Assembly: GCA_030765065.1 (NCBI GenBank)
Contig: CM060976.1
Span: 58,574,539 to 58,638,538, forward strand
Direction of reading: 5' to 3'
Length of the DNA stretch: 64,000 bases
Origin: Deroplatys truncata
Taxonomy: Eukaryota > Arthropoda > Insecta > Mantodea > Mantidae
The notes under the pieces were generated by a model. That model was not told where the DNA came from, did not search any database, and saw only the letters and a list, made by a program, of their open reading frames with translations. Numbering within the stretch: the stretch's first letter is position 1; each line of letters opens with the position of its first letter. This document shows, piece by piece, positions 11,946 through 23,335 of the stretch. The position numbers and the translations under genes are program-made.

Positions 11946-12700
11946 ATGGAATAATTATCAAATAAGTTGCATAACAGCCTTAAGAGACATCTTGAATTAC
12001 TTATCTTCTTCACATTGATTCTGAAGAATGAAGAGTGTTAGCTGCCAATTTCAGACGTACCGCGCCATTACCCACGTCAATTTGACAGATTTCCTGCGCG
12101 TTACGTAAAGAATGCATAACGTCTAAATTAAGCAGCATTCTGCGGTGAGCATTCCAACACAATGAAAGAAGCAGCAGCCTCTCGAATGCGTATTCTCTGA
12201 ATAGATTACCAGCAATCAATCTTCTCTGGGAACAGTCGTAAAAAAGAACACACTGCTACAATTTCCTCTCTTTTTGAAGGCAGGAAGATTTCAAACACTT
12301 TTATTTTCAATTCGCTTCACTGCCTCGCGTCTTTATTTAATTCTAGGAACAAATTAAGTTCTTTGAGGAATTTATCTGAACTGCGTGTCACTCGTTGCTG
12401 GTGTGAAGGCTGCAAATAACATAAAAACGTATTTTCCTCCGCGTCGATCGTTTTCTGTCGCAGCCGTAAGCGGTGTTCCATTTTCTGCTTTTATCATAAT
12501 TATATCACATGAGGATGTTTTCAGTTAAAAGTGACAATTCTGTCATTTAACTCACAATTTTACAGCGTTCTGCTGTTAAATAAGATTTAAACCTCTTTGC
12601 TCTAACCGATTTGCATATTGCCCATGAACACACCAGAATCGTATTCTACAACTATTCGGAGACAAAACATTATATTATTCTGCCTCATGTTCTTCAACGG
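11946..12700. other. Unannotated DNA
   Basis: No gene, RNA or repeat was recognised. Confidence 0.4.
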
Positions 12701-12704
12701 ATTA

Positions 12705-13010
12705 CCTTCCTCTTTGCAGGGATTACACCCCAAGGACTTACAAGCCAATGCCTTGGGCTAACAGCCTATCGAGGAGCAAACAAACTCTGGATCATAACAT
12801 ATCCGGATGGGTGATCAGCCGAATGCTTGGTATGGCGGGGAAGGAGGAGAAACTGAAATATAGTGATGAAAGGGATAATAGGAAAATTGGTGGAGCAAAC
12901 TATCTAAACCAGTATTCGCCTAGCGACAGAGAAAAAACGACGAAAATCTTTCGGTTAGATTGGTCGGCTTCGGGGTTTTGAACCTGGGACCTCCCGAACG
13001 TTACCGCTTT
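12705..13010 (-). repeat. tRNA-derived SINE (type S1)
   Basis: Read on the minus strand it starts with a tRNA-like head: TTCGGGAGGTCCCAGGTTC then AAAACCCCGAAGCC, so a B-box-like GGTTCAAAACC. The body matches the minus-strand SINE at 45222-45555, including GGATGGGTGATCAGCC and GGACTTACA near the far end. It is diverged and non-coding. Confidence 0.65.
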
Positions 13011-13319
13011 ATAAGAACAAAAATTCTCATGCAAAGACATAAGCCAATACAAGGCGGCAATGCTGTCGCACTTTCAGTTTGCAGTTGTTAATCTGTTGCC
13101 TGATGTTTACAATGTTAGTTAAAGATCAACATTTTCGTCTCCTTGTTTTGAGCGTAGAGCAGATCTTTTATCCGATGTAGGGTACGTTTTATTTCGGGGT
13201 GAAGGTACCTCAAAATGAAGTGAAAATCTGCACAACCTTACATCAGGTGCACAGTTCGAAACTCACAACGAATAACAGTTTGTTTGATAAAAGAGTCAAT
13301 GTTTTCACATTAGTATATA

Positions 13320-13624
13320 AAATGCAGGTTGCATGGATACCAATGCCTAGGGGCAGCTGACTCACCTGGAGGGCACGGAAAATGACTGACGATTCTGGTA
13401 GGAGAATCTGCCCATTCTGTGATTTGGATGAGGACTGGGTACATATTTTGGCGGAATGTGCACAGTGGGAGGACCAGGAAACAATTAAACTGAAAGAGAA
13501 ATTCTTAAGTCCCTCAAGAAAGAGATTGGCATGTTGGGATCTACTGGCTGGTGAGAGGAACTGGCAAAACATGGGCAATTTTTTGGCTAAAGTGCGCGAA
13601 GATAGGTCAAATTTGTTCAGTTAG
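13320..13624 (+). pseudogene. LINE ORF2 C-terminal fragment (zinc-binding tail)
   Basis: A frame open up to the stop at 13622-13624 encodes LTWRARKMTDDSGRR followed by CPFCDLDEDWVHILAEC at 13409-13459. The spacing C-x2-C-x7-H-x4-C is the typical C-terminal zinc-binding motif of R1/Jockey-type LINE reverse transcriptases. Everything upstream (endonuclease, reverse transcriptase) is missing, as expected of a 5'-truncated LINE copy. An AATAAA at 13785-13790 lies about 160 bases after the stop, in the right place for the element's own poly(A) signal. The exact clade is not determined. Confidence 0.7.
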
Positions 13625-13800
13625 ACAAAGGTAATTTATTCCTATTTCCCTTTTTCTTGTTCCTTTTTGTTGTGTTTTCTTTCTCTGTTGTTTATTTTGT
13701 CACCCTATTGTATCTTAAATATGCATGTACGGTCAATGACCCATGCACTAAATACTTGTGAAATAACTTCAATAATTTGAAACCAATAAAGATACCTTAT
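13625..13800 (+). other. LINE 3' UTR with poly(A) signal
   Basis: The pyrimidine-rich stretch after the ORF2 stop leads to AATAAA at 13785-13790. It is the likely 3' UTR of the truncated LINE; no clear A-tail remains. Confidence 0.55.
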
Positions 13801-14124
13801 CCATTCCATCCCATCCATAGCACAAATGTGAAAAGAAATCTGACCAATGCTGCGATGAATACCGATTATAAATACCGCTCCTTCTCTTCCTTTCAGGGCT
13901 TAAATATATGAATTTTACTTGTTCTAGTCTCTAATATGAAGCGGTGGACCTCTGAATTGGGAAGACTTACTGTATGGCAAATAGGGGGAAAACTTGATTT
14001 CAGTTCACATCCTGAAGACATAGAGCTACCCACACTGCGTGTGCTGTATATTTCGAGCAGTAAATAATATTCGGAGAAATCTGGACAAATCTTCAAGGGT
14101 ATAACTATATGTACAGCAATTTTT
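13801..14124. other. Unannotated DNA
   Basis: No feature was recognised. Confidence 0.4.
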
Positions 14125-14311
14125 ACTTTCTCTACTACGTATAGTTAAGTACGGAAAGCATTGCATTCCACCCAAAAATTAGATATCGAGATTTCACCGA
14201 AAATACTTGTTTTGAGGCCCCCTGGATCCGAAAAAAGCATTTTTAGAAAAACGTCCATGTGTGTGTGTGTCTTAGTCTGTGAATAGCATAAGTCAAAAAT
14301 GGAAGTCGGAT
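14125..14311 (+). mobile_element. Family A repeat, left end only (copy A6)
   Basis: It begins with TTTTT and ACTTTCTCTACTACG, carries GCATTCCACCCAAAAATTAG, the (GT)n segment near 14260 and GAAGTCGGATA, then stops at a (TC)n run (14312-14326). The right three quarters are missing. Confidence 0.75.
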
Positions 14312-14326
14312 ACTCTCTCTCTCTCT

Positions 14327-15693
14327 GGTGTTATAATATTGTTATAGATAGATGAACATAATTGCGTCCACAAAGTACAGGCATTAAAGCAAATTTTTTA
14401 TAAAATTTAATAGGCTAAAGACAAACAAATATCGTCATTACAACAGGATCATGAGTTCAAAGCTGTAGAGGGCAACTTGTCCCTTACGAGGTAAAGGCGA
14501 AACGGGAGCGGAATGCATATTAAAGGTTTACGTGAACGGAATTAGAAAACCTGTTGTGTATATCATATCTGTATGTGAATACGGGGGAACCTGAATACCA
14601 AAGTTTCACAGCATCAAGGAGAAATTGCGACGAAATGCACGATAGGAGTCACGAAAACTTTTCGCCACACTTCAAAATGTGTTTAGTTAAAGCCCAATTT
14701 GGAATTCTGATATAAGCTTTTGTTTATTTTTAAAAAATACTTTGCATAACCGCGTCCTAGTTTTGCTTCTTTTGCAAGTAAAACTGTTTATAAAATCACT
14801 GCCTAATATGTGAAGTACTGTTATCAAACTTCGTTTTGAAAAACTAACACTCGTAGCTCAGTACTGTTCAGTATTTTGATTTCTTAAAAATAAAGAACTC
14901 ATTTATTATATCAAAACGCTTTCATATATAGCAGTGAGAATTTGTACTCCTGATTCTTTAATTTCCAATAATATTTGTGTAAAAATTATCAAGGTTTTAT
15001 ACAACACAATATTTTAACACTTAGGAAAAATGAGCTATAAATTTAAGAGTCTATTGTCATTTATTATTTTCAGTTAAGTAAAGGAACACCTGCTTTTGAC
15101 CCAAAACTTCAATATCGATATTTTATTGGAAACAACAAATATAATTAAAAATCTTAAACAAAATAAGAATTAAATTTCAACATCCTTAAATTAATAACAA
15201 ATTCTAAATTCATACAACTCTCTTTTAATAAACTATTATAAATATTCTTTAAAAAGATTTTCCCCTTTAAAGTCAAGAAAATAAAATATTTAAATACTTA
15301 AATATGTATGAAGCAATGTATGAAGCAATTTTACAAAATAGCGAAGTGTGAATGAGAGACAGAGGAGCATAACCCAAAAACGAAGGTTTGGGTTAGTACC
15401 AAATTTGGTATTAAGTTCATCTTTCAAGGATGGATATTTTCGTAGTGAATAAAGTGTATGTATGTTATGTCTGTAAATGGTTTGTTTTTGTTCTGGATGA
15501 ATTTTGTGCACTTTTGCATTAGTTGTTCAGTATAAGAGATAGAAACTTGCATACAAATAGGAGCCCATTCAAATATAAGACTTCTGTAGCATTATTCATT
15601 TTTACAGCTTTAAATTCTCTCAGATTGAACTTTATGCGGCATCATCCATTTTTAACTCCCGCACAAGTACCTACATTAGTAACTACAAAAAAT
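14327..15693. other. Unannotated DNA with decayed family A pieces
   Basis: Mostly unrecognised. Two short pieces resemble family A on the plus strand: about 15085-15140 (CCAAAACTTCAATATCGATATTT) and about 15355-15430 (CCAAATTTGGTATTAAGTTC). They may be one old, deleted copy. Confidence 0.35.
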
Positions 15694-15778
15694 TGATGTG
15701 TTACTTTCATATGACTTTCTCCACCGACCATCATTTATTTTCATACCTATAGCTTTTACAAACTATTACTACGCAAGC
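15694..15778 (-). mobile_element. Family A repeat, first part, interrupted by an LTR (copy A7a)
   Basis: Minus-strand right end of family A: an A-run, then TTGATGTGTTACTTTCATAT and GACTTTCTCCACC. It runs to ACGCAAGC at 15778, where the LTR at 15779-16745 was inserted. The rest resumes after the duplicated AAGC at 16746. Confidence 0.8.
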
Positions 15779-16745
15779 TGAAGAAGTTTTATTAGCTCCT
15801 TGTATGGACGCCAATTTGAGAAGTCATTTTTTGTGGGAGTTGTACTATATTTCAACTGTTGGGGAGCCGAAACTTGTAGTAGTTGCAACCGCAAATATAG
15901 TAAACAGTTTTCGGTAGCCTTCGCCACAAATGTACTTTCAGGTGGCCTTTGCCCCAAGATTAAAAAATATTAACTTTGTAATTTGATTGTTTCTTTAAAT
16001 ATTATATATTTATGTTTGCCTCAGCTGCGTCAATATTATTGTTAGAGACATGGATGTCTTGGCAGGGTTTTGGTGCGACCGAAGAATGTAGGCTTTCACA
16101 GATTATAATTTTAATTCACTCCTTTTATAAATGTTTGATACGATTTAAATAACACTTCATCGATATAGAGAGAGAGCTGTAAGATGTTTTTATTAATTAT
16201 TTGCACTTTTTAATACGTAAACTATTTTCGTCTCACACGAATACGTATTATACTTCTCGAGGACGTGTCTCGCGTCCGGTTAGGAACACTGTTTGCAGGC
16301 AACCGAATTGATATCAACCGTCTAAACTTGTAAATTTCTGTATTTCAAGTCTCTGATTGGCTATTCCTAATCCAATAGAATACCTTCATTTAACTAAAGC
16401 TTTTTCTGGTTGTTGATTGGCTATTTTTATAAACTGTCACTAAAATTACATTACTGCTTTCAGGAATCACAAGTAACATTTAAACTTTCTAATTCATTAT
16501 TGCCTCAAGGTTACCTCATTATTAAAACTTTTAACCTATTATTCACAAAGCTCCTATATTATTAAATCACGTAATACATTCACATAACATTATCGAACAT
16601 GTGTACAATAATATAAACATATACAATGACTGTAATATACACTTTTTATATTGTTACATACACAATTGCTTTAAGGCGGGCTGTTATTGAATTATATATT
16701 ATACAATTAGACAGAAATTATTTAAGTGTTAAAAATATTGCCTCA
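15779..16745 (-). mobile_element. Solo LTR, family B, with exact 4-bp TSD (copy B1)
   Basis: On its sense strand (minus) the LTR starts TGAGGCAATATTTTTAAC and ends CTTCTTCA. The 4-bp AAGC stands directly on both sides (15775-15778 and 16746-16749), and the family A copy it entered continues across the gap. This fixes the element at 967 bp with TG...CA ends. Inside, on the sense strand, are two AGCCAATC motifs (CCAAT boxes), the GGACGCGAGACACG...TCTCGAG-like core, a TATTCGTGTGAGACG start-like site and an AATAAA-type signal. No internal coding region remains, so it is a solo LTR of an unidentified retrotransposon. A 4-bp duplication fits several LTR superfamilies. Confidence 0.85.
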
Positions 16746-17485
16746 AAGCTCATTTTTATATTTGCTCCAAGTTAATGGAGATAAACATTTGGAGATATCG
16801 CTTCGATGTACGTACAAGAGGGACAGAGTAAAACGAACCGACAGTCACGTATTTAAAAGCCGCTCGCTGTGTCTTTAAAAATCCATATTCCATCACATCG
16901 CGAAATAACGAGTGAATAGCAACAGCACTTTTAAATAATGCAAAAAAGTAATGAACAATTGAAACCAATATTAACTGGAAATGGCTGATGCCACAAAACT
17001 TTTTTTAATAAATTGCGTTTAAAGAAATATACATTTTTGTGAAGTACGTTTTTATTTATCTCTTAACCTTTACGAGTTATATAAAATTCCTTCTAAATAA
17101 AGTAGACTTTATGACTGTTCCCAGAAAATTCAAGATGTGCACCTTATTTTTCATCTTGGGAAATATCCTAAATATATGATACTTTAAACAAACTCGTTAG
17201 AGTCATTATTTAGAAAATAAAACATTTCTAAACATTTTGCATCTAAATGATATTTTGGGATGGACTTAAACACCAAGTTTGCTATTTATTGTTTTTTTCG
17301 TTTTTGAGTTATGCTGTTCATACAAGCGTGCGTGGACCTTTCTGTAAAAATGCTATTTATTTTCATTTATTTTTTTTATCAGGAGACCTTAAAGCGTATA
17401 TACATTTTCCTGTAAACTCTCGATATAGATTTTTTGGGTGGAATGGAATAGCTTCTCTTCCCACAACTTACGTTGTACAGGAAGT
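16746..17485 (-). mobile_element. Family A repeat, second part after the LTR (copy A7b)
   Basis: After the duplicated AAGC, the minus-strand family A sequence continues with CAAGTTAATGGAGATAAAC and goes on to GATGCCACAAAAC, CACCAAGTTTGCTATTTAT and finally GTACAGGAAGT followed by AAAA. Joined to 15694-15778 it makes one near-complete copy. Confidence 0.8.
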
Positions 17486-17639
17486 AAAACTGGTATAAAC
17501 CTGTAACTGAGTTGTTTTCTATATTGTATGTTTGACCATGTGCACATTGCGTATTTTCTTATTTATTTCTGATACTTAACAAAATTATAAATTATGTTAT
17601 GTTATTATTCTAACATAGAATCAAGAGAGGAGTCGCTTT

Positions 17640-18140
17640 ATACCTCTACCGAGCGAGGTGACACCAGGTAACATGTGTAACTAGGGCTCGATCCCAGGCG
17701 ACTGCCCACTCTGACCCTTGGGTTTTTCGTGGTTTCCCCCGGGGTCAGCAGGCGAAATCTGAAGTGGATTCTCCTCTACCACGATTTCCTTTCCATAGTT
17801 TTTCTTGCAACCGTTTCCTTCTCATCTCTCAGGTGTGCTTCTAGGATTCATTGCGTACGGCAGTACCGGCGCTGATGCTCAATGGAAAAAGTATTCCCCG
17901 TGAACACTAGAGGGCTGCTTGATTGGGTGGGTCGTTCATTGCCCTCTCTCGGTGACTCCAGCAGTGGGACGGTCTGCGAGTTTGGAAATGTTAAGGACTT
18001 CTACGCGTCTCTGTGGCCTGTCGGCCTACGGCCTGTAGGCTCCTGTGGTTCCTTCACCCAATCCCTTCCTCCTGGGGGTAGTAGCCGCAATACTATGGAG
18101 ATCGCAGCGCGCGTGGTGCCCCCCTCCGTTGAATCACCTA
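17640..18140 (+). repeat. tRNA-derived SINE (type S1)
   Basis: The head at 17644-17695 is tRNA-like, with a good B-box GGCTCGATCCC. The body has CCCTTGGGTTTTTCGTGG then TTTCCCCCGGGG. From 17825 to 17975 it matches the SINE at 39645-39790 (ACT-GAGGGCTGCTTG and CAGCAGTGGGACGG). The block is clearly more GC-rich than the flanks. ORFs across it are by-products. It ends near the LINE relic at 18190. Confidence 0.7.
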
Positions 18141-18189
18141 TATTATACGTAATCAATGGAAGGTTACAGACTGAGAAGTACACAAAACC

Positions 18190-18640
18190 TAGAATAGTTT
18201 AGAGCTTTCAGGGGCGGAATAGGATTGCAATAGCAGGAAGTAAGGCAAATCTTTTAGAAAAAGATACAGAGAGGCTAATGGAAAAGCGCGCACATATTGA
18301 GATGGTAATAATGGGTGACTCCAATGTAAGAATAGGGTAAAATGATGTAAATCTAACGGAGGAGTGGGATATAAATGATGTGTTACAAAAAAGAGAAAGT
18401 TTTAGACACAGTAGGGACAAAGCTGTGGATAGGGGAAGTGAAAAATTTATTGAATTTTGTGAAATAAATGACCTTGATATTTTGAACGGGAAATACGGAG
18501 AGGGCGTACACGGGGAATAGACCTTTATAAATGTAAAAGGTCAAAGTGTAAATAGACTACGTACTGTGGTCGAATAATATTTTGAAGAAAGAAATGAAAG
18601 TAATGTAGGTAAACGGGTAATAGGGAAATACATTATTTAA
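18190..18640 (+). pseudogene. LINE endonuclease-domain relic
   Basis: The frame through LEKDTERLMEKRAHIEMV reaches VIMGDSNVRIG at about 18305-18337, then, past stops, FIEFCEINDLDILNGKYGEG and GQSVNRLRTVV. This is the order seen in LINE apurinic-type endonucleases: GDFNARIG with the catalytic Asp/Asn, then the L-x-FC-E-x-N-L-x-I-x-N-G block, then the S-V-I/N-D-Y/R segment before the reverse transcriptase. In-frame stops, for example right after RIG, show that it is dead. The upstream part of the domain is replaced by the SINE. Confidence 0.7.
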
Positions 18641-18990
18641 GTGCGAAGACGGTAGTAGGTATTGCAAGGAGAGAATAAGGAAATCTATAAGTAAATCAGG
18701 TAAAACTGAGCGTGGAAATGCAGGAATGCGGCAAAGCGGACATAACCTAGGGAGAATATTAGTATATAGAAATAAGAGAGTTTAGAGACAGAATCGGAAT
18801 CATATTTAGTGAATATATTCAATAATACGGAAGGTAGCAGGATGATAAGTTGGGCAATGATAGGAACTGTTAGCGTAAAGCAAGCCAATGCACACGATTG
18901 TTAAATACTGTAAACAATAGGAGCCAGGGCTCGACACTAATCATGCCCAAATGAATTGTAATACCTCAACACTCAATAAAGAATTATTTA
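18641..18990 (+). other. Probable remainder of the LINE relic, with poly(A) signal
   Basis: The purine-rich sequence after the endonuclease relic has no clear protein match. AATAAA at 18975-18980 is followed by an AT-rich tail (GAATTATTTATTATTATT), so the LINE copy may end here after losing its reverse-transcriptase part. Confidence 0.4.
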
Positions 18991-19996
18991 TTATTATTAT
19001 TTATATTGATATATTATATATAATATTAATGGGATTATGGGCAGAGAGTCGTGCAAGGGAGACAAACATTTGTTTTTATAACTCACTTTTTCGAAACTAT
19101 AGTAATGTCAACAGTAGAATTGCATCTTTTTTCAAAAATTTTTATTTATAAAAAACTGCTTCAGTAAGGGACATGAATTATAATGAATATAACTATTAAA
19201 TATGTTTGCTAGGGAGTCTATACACTTTGCGGCAGCTGCTCAGCAGTGGATAGATCGAATTCATCCCCTTCTTCATAACTGAAGGGTATATTTACAACAC
19301 TAAGCTTTTAGTGTATGTGCAAGGGGATACTTAGAGAACTTCTAATCGTATATTAGCCGGAAATTGCAACGCTGCAAGGGACGATGGAGGCCAGAAACTG
19401 AACACCTGAGAGTCGCATCTCGTTTTATGTACAAGATATTACCTTGCTTGCAGCAGAACTCGGATACACTTACCTATAAAACGGAGTGTTTAATGGAAAG
19501 GGCTAGAGTTCTCCCCAGCTAAATTTCCTTCGAAGTTATCTTGTAAAGCTTAAACTCCAACGAGGGCATGCGGCACGCCAGTAAACTCCATATGTCAACT
19601 CCCACGGTTGCCAGCATCTGCTCCTTGCTATCCCAAGTCAAATGAACATGCGGCTATACACTGAGAAGTGGCAATGCTTGCAGAGATTGCAATATATACC
19701 ATATCCCTAACGGGTGTCAAGTGAATATGCTTGCACAGTTGTATATGTACATCGACGCGCATAAAAAGTGGGCCATAATGGTACACAGCTGTTTATGTTG
19801 GTATTGACAAATCTAACCCCATCCGTTGCCAGCATGACCACCTCTGTTCCATCATCATCATCATCATCATCACTGCATGGATACATCAGTCCAGCTCTTC
19901 CTAGGATTTCCAACATCTCGTCGCACTCTTGATAGTTCCTCGCATGTAGTGGGTATGTCTCCTCATTCATTCTGTTCATGTACTCAATGCATTTTT
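18991..19996. other. Unannotated DNA with an (ATC)n run
   Basis: No gene was recognised. An (ATC)7 microsatellite lies at 19851-19871; the poly-Asp stretch of the minus-strand ORF 19707-19979 comes from it. Confidence 0.45.
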
Positions 19997-20094
19997 ACTT
20001 TATCACGTCCAAAAATTCGATAATGCTACTTTACTGTAAATGCATGTTTTGAGGCCCCAGAATCCAAAGAAAAGCATTTTAGAAGAACGTCCGA

Positions 20095-20144
<50 letters not shown>

Positions 20145-20876
20145 CTGTCTGTGAACAGCATGACTTAAAAACAAAAAGTCGAATAAACACGAAACTTGGT
20201 ATTTAAGTTCAGGACCTTCCAAAAATGCGACATGAAGATTTTCAAGAAACTTCCCCCACTTCAAATTACCCTTTATATAAAAGACTTCTGAAAACCTTTT
20301 ATTTTCTAAAAAAAATGGCTGTAACGATTTTGATTAAAATTCCATATATCACTGATATTTACAATGACAAATAAAATGTATATCTTGAATTTTCTCGCAA
20401 TAGCCTTTGAAGCCCTCTTCATTCGTAAGGAATTTTGTCTAATCTTCAATAACTAGTAAACATTAAGCTATAGACAAACGCGTACTACACAAGAAATGTA
20501 GATCTCATTAAATCACACAATTTATTTCAAATAACTTTTTTGTGGCATAAGCCGTTTCCGAGATATCAGTTATTAATGGTTTAAACTGTCCATTACTTGG
20601 CCATTCTTTAAAATCCTTTCAACATTCAGTTGTTTCTTGCGATTGCATGGAAACAACATGAAACTTTTAAGACAGCGTACAGCGTCCAGTTCTTAATCAT
20701 TTGACTATCGTTATTCCCTTTGCATCTATAACGAAGTTTGCTTTGTAGCTATTTCTGCAAAAATTTATTTGAATTAAGATGAAGTAGATGGGAAAATAAG
20801 CTTTAGTAAGAATAGTTTTAAACACAGTAATAAGTAATAGAGGGTGGAGAAAGTCATATGAACGTATCGCATCAGA
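19997..20876 (+). mobile_element. Family A repeat, near full length (copy A8)
   Basis: It starts ACTTTATCACGTCC after TTTTT (the TCTCTACTACGTAGT part is shortened) and ends CATCAGA followed by ATTTT. The internal GT segment has grown to a 43-bp (GT)n run at 20099-20141. The conserved GGTATTTAAGTTC, AGATGTAGATC-like and TTTCCGAGATATC blocks are present. Confidence 0.85.
20099..20141. repeat. (GT)n microsatellite inside family A
   Basis: A perfect GT run of about 21 units lies at the place where other family A copies have a shorter GT-rich segment. Confidence 0.95.
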
Positions 20877-20884
20877 ATTTTGTC

Positions 20885-21560
20885 TATAGTTCTAATTTAT
20901 CATGTTTCCTCATTTTTAATCTTATCGAGTTTGGTGTAACCCTTTACTCGCCTAAGGAACCTCATCTCCGCAATCTGAATTTTATATTTCTGTTTTTGAG
21001 TTGGAAGCTAAGTTTTAAAGCCGTACAGTATTGTGGGATTGCGATAACTCTGTAGAGTTTTATCCTTGTTTCTTTCCTTATTTTGTTTTTAAAACTTTAT
21101 ATAGTTCCACCTAATGTCCGGAATTTATTTATTTTAGAGTAAATATTCCTTTCTATATTAAATCTGATAATGCATCCTATATATTTAAAATTCTATACTT
21201 GTTCTAAACTTTAACCCTCTAGAACAACTTTAGACCGCACTGGATTTTAGCCTTCAAAAGTCATACTTTTTTATTTTGCTATTTATATTCTAACATAATT
21301 TAACTCACCTGGTTTATTTAACTCATGAAAGGATTTTTTGTAAACAAATTTTATTTTTCTGACCAGATTATGTTCACATCGCCTGCAAACAAAGTATTAT
21401 TTATACAGTTTTATTACCAACTCTTATTCCTGGGTTTTCTAAAACTATCCATTTATTTAAGATGTCGTCTATATGTAAACAAAGCTGGCGTCATAACAGG
21501 AACCGACCTAATGCATTCTATTATCATGATTTAATTCACTCATTTGTTCCTTGTATCTTT
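20885..21560 (-). pseudogene. LINE reverse-transcriptase relic
   Basis: Read on the minus strand, pieces of a LINE reverse transcriptase follow in the right order across several frames: NPVRSKVVLEG (where FKGKEPVRSKIVIE is usual), LEQVxNFKYIGCII, RNIYSKINKFR, then IRKETRIKLYRVIAIP and a damaged copy of the YGxETW region. Stops and frameshifts are frequent. Upstream, FVCRRCEHNLV sits where the FADD catalytic box should be. It belongs to the same general LINE type as the relic at 58250-60170 but is older. Confidence 0.6.
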
Positions 21561-21659
21561 GAGGACTATTTCAATGTACTTAGCTATTAAGGTTAGGATT
21601 AGGAATAGGATTTAACAGGGAGAGGGACTTAGCACGTCGATCTACATAGATTCATGTAG
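21561..21659. other. Unannotated DNA
   Basis: No feature seen; this separates the LINE relic from a GC-rich block. Confidence 0.3.
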
Positions 21660-21910
21660 ATACATTGAACTCCCGGATGGACACTGGTGTAGCGGCTCCC
21701 CTACCCGTAAGGCGGTTACCGACCCCTTCGATGCGGGCGTTGCGGAACCTGTACTCTCGTGGTACTTGTGAGGTTACTATAAGTACGCTGGGCCAAACGT
21801 CCGAGCCTCACCCGTTAGGGTGTCGTTTGGATTGGATTAGACTCGGTGCGGCAGTGGTTCCGATACCCGGGGGTAATGAGTACTTCTGGACGGTGCAAGT
21901 TTATTCCTTT
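21660..21910. other. GC-rich block of unknown origin
   Basis: About 250 bases are near half G+C in a region of roughly one third G+C. It holds GTAGCGGCTCCCCTACCCG and GGTTCCGATACCCGGGGG. The latter is loosely B-box-like, so a SINE or LINE 5' end is possible. I recognise no coding sequence. Confidence 0.35.
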
Positions 21911-22059
21911 TTCTTCCATTTATGTACCGGCTTTAACATCTAAGCTCATATTGCCAGCTTTTGCTTTGGAAAACTGCTCATGCGTAATGATGTACAATGA
22001 TGTTAATCTTTGGGTTTGTTTACTTTGAGTTTTGTATTTAAAAATTAATTTCATATACA

Positions 22060-22117
22060 AGTTTACACACTCACTCATACTTCAAGATCTGGGGAGGATG
22101 AGAGGTAATACTGGCTA
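22060..22117 (-). repeat. tRNA-derived SINE fragment (type S2)
   Basis: CTCATACTTCAAGATCTGGG and GAGGATGAGAGG match the tail of the S2 SINEs at 23165-23335 (same strand) and 63070-63215 (opposite strand). The fragment ends where the LTR at 22122 was inserted. Confidence 0.6.
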
Positions 22118-22121
22118 AAGA

Positions 22122-23048
22122 TAGACAGTATTTTTAACACTAAAATGATTTCAGTCATATTATATAATATAAAATGTAATAACAGACCGCCTTAAAAGCA
22201 ATATGTGTATAAAAAACAAAAATTATGTAACAGTCATTGTATTAATGTTTATATTATTATGTACATGTTTAATAATGTTATGTGAATGTATTACGTAATT
22301 TAATAATGTAGGAACTGAGAATAATAGGTTAAAAGTTGCCAATAATGAGGTAAACTTGAGGCAATAATGAATTAGAATGTTTAATAATGCTACTGGTAAC
22401 TCTTGAAGCAGCAATAATGTACTTTTTGAGACAGTTTATAAATAGCCAATCAACAACCAGAAAAAAAGCTTAAGTTAAATAAAAGTATCCTATTGGATTA
22501 GTAATAGCCAAAAAGAGACTTGAAATACAGAAATTTACAAATTTTAGGCGGTAGAAATTAGTTCAGTTGCTTGTAGACAGTGTTCCTAACCGGACGCGAG
22601 ACGCGTTCTCGAGAAGTTTAATACGTATTCAGTTTGAGACAAAAATAGTTTACGTGTTAAAAAATGCAAATAATTAATAAATAATCTCACAGCTCTTTAT
22701 ATCAGTGAAGTGTTACTTAAATCGTGTCATGAATTAACAAAAAGGAGTGAAGTAAAAATTATAATCTGTGTAAGTCTCCATTCTTAGCCGCACCACTCCT
22801 TGCAAAGAAATTCATGTCTTTAAAAATAATACTGACACAGCCGAGGGCAAACCTAAATATATAATATTTAAAGAAACATTCGAAATACAAAATTGATTCC
22901 TAAACTTGGGGCAAAGGCCACCGGAAAGTAAAACTTGGGGCGAAGGCTACCAGATACATTTTTTACCATACGTACGGTTGCAACTACTTCAAGTGTTCTC
23001 CTCAACAGTCAAAATACAATACAACTCCTCCTAACATAAACTTCTTCA
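22122..23048 (+). mobile_element. Solo LTR, family B, with exact 4-bp TSD (copy B2)
   Basis: It starts TAGACAGTATTTTTAACAC (one base lost from the TGAGGCAG start) and ends CTTCTTCA. AAGA flanks it on both sides (22118-22121 and 23049-23052). Length is 927 bp. Family features present: AGCCAATCAACAACCAG, GGACGCGAGACGCG, TATTCAGTTTGAGAC as an insect-type initiator, AAACTTGGGGCGAAGGCTACC-like segments near 22900-22950. The tandem 52-bp units seen at the 3' end of copy B3 are not visible here. There is no internal region. Confidence 0.85.
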
Positions 23049-23164
23049 AAGAAAAACATACTTTTTTTCATCTACATCTGACTGCTGCGACCTTTTACCT
23101 CTGGAACATATTTATCACCTTATCGGCAGTGGTGTTAACTCATATGCATCTGTCGTTGGATTTC

Positions 23165-23335
23165 TAGATTTCACCATTGATCACACACACACACACATTC
23201 ACACTCTCATTCATACTTCGAGACTCTGGGGACGATAGAGATTAATGTTGCTGGAGAAAAATTCCCATCCCTAGCCGGGAATCGAACCCGGGACACCTCG
23301 CACTGCAGTCAGAGGCTGAGCATACTGTTGTCCAC
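23165..23335 (-). repeat. tRNA-derived SINE (type S2)
   Basis: On the minus strand, CGAGGTGTCCCGGGTTCG with B-box GGTTCGATTCCCGGCTAGG is tRNA-like. The tail GGGATGGGAATTTTTCTCC and CCCCAGAGTCTCGAAGTATG matches the SINE at 63070. A short (CA)n run at 23180-23195 marks its 3' end. Confidence 0.7.

Noticed and set aside
11753..12013. Minus-strand Leu/Phe/Ser/Pro-rich ORF resembling a membrane protein
   Set aside because: It is the translation of the polypyrimidine complement of the polypurine tract.
13243..13578. Minus-strand 111-residue ORF
   Set aside because: Shadow of the LINE C-terminal frame on the plus strand, which carries the C-x2-C-x7-H-x4-C motif.
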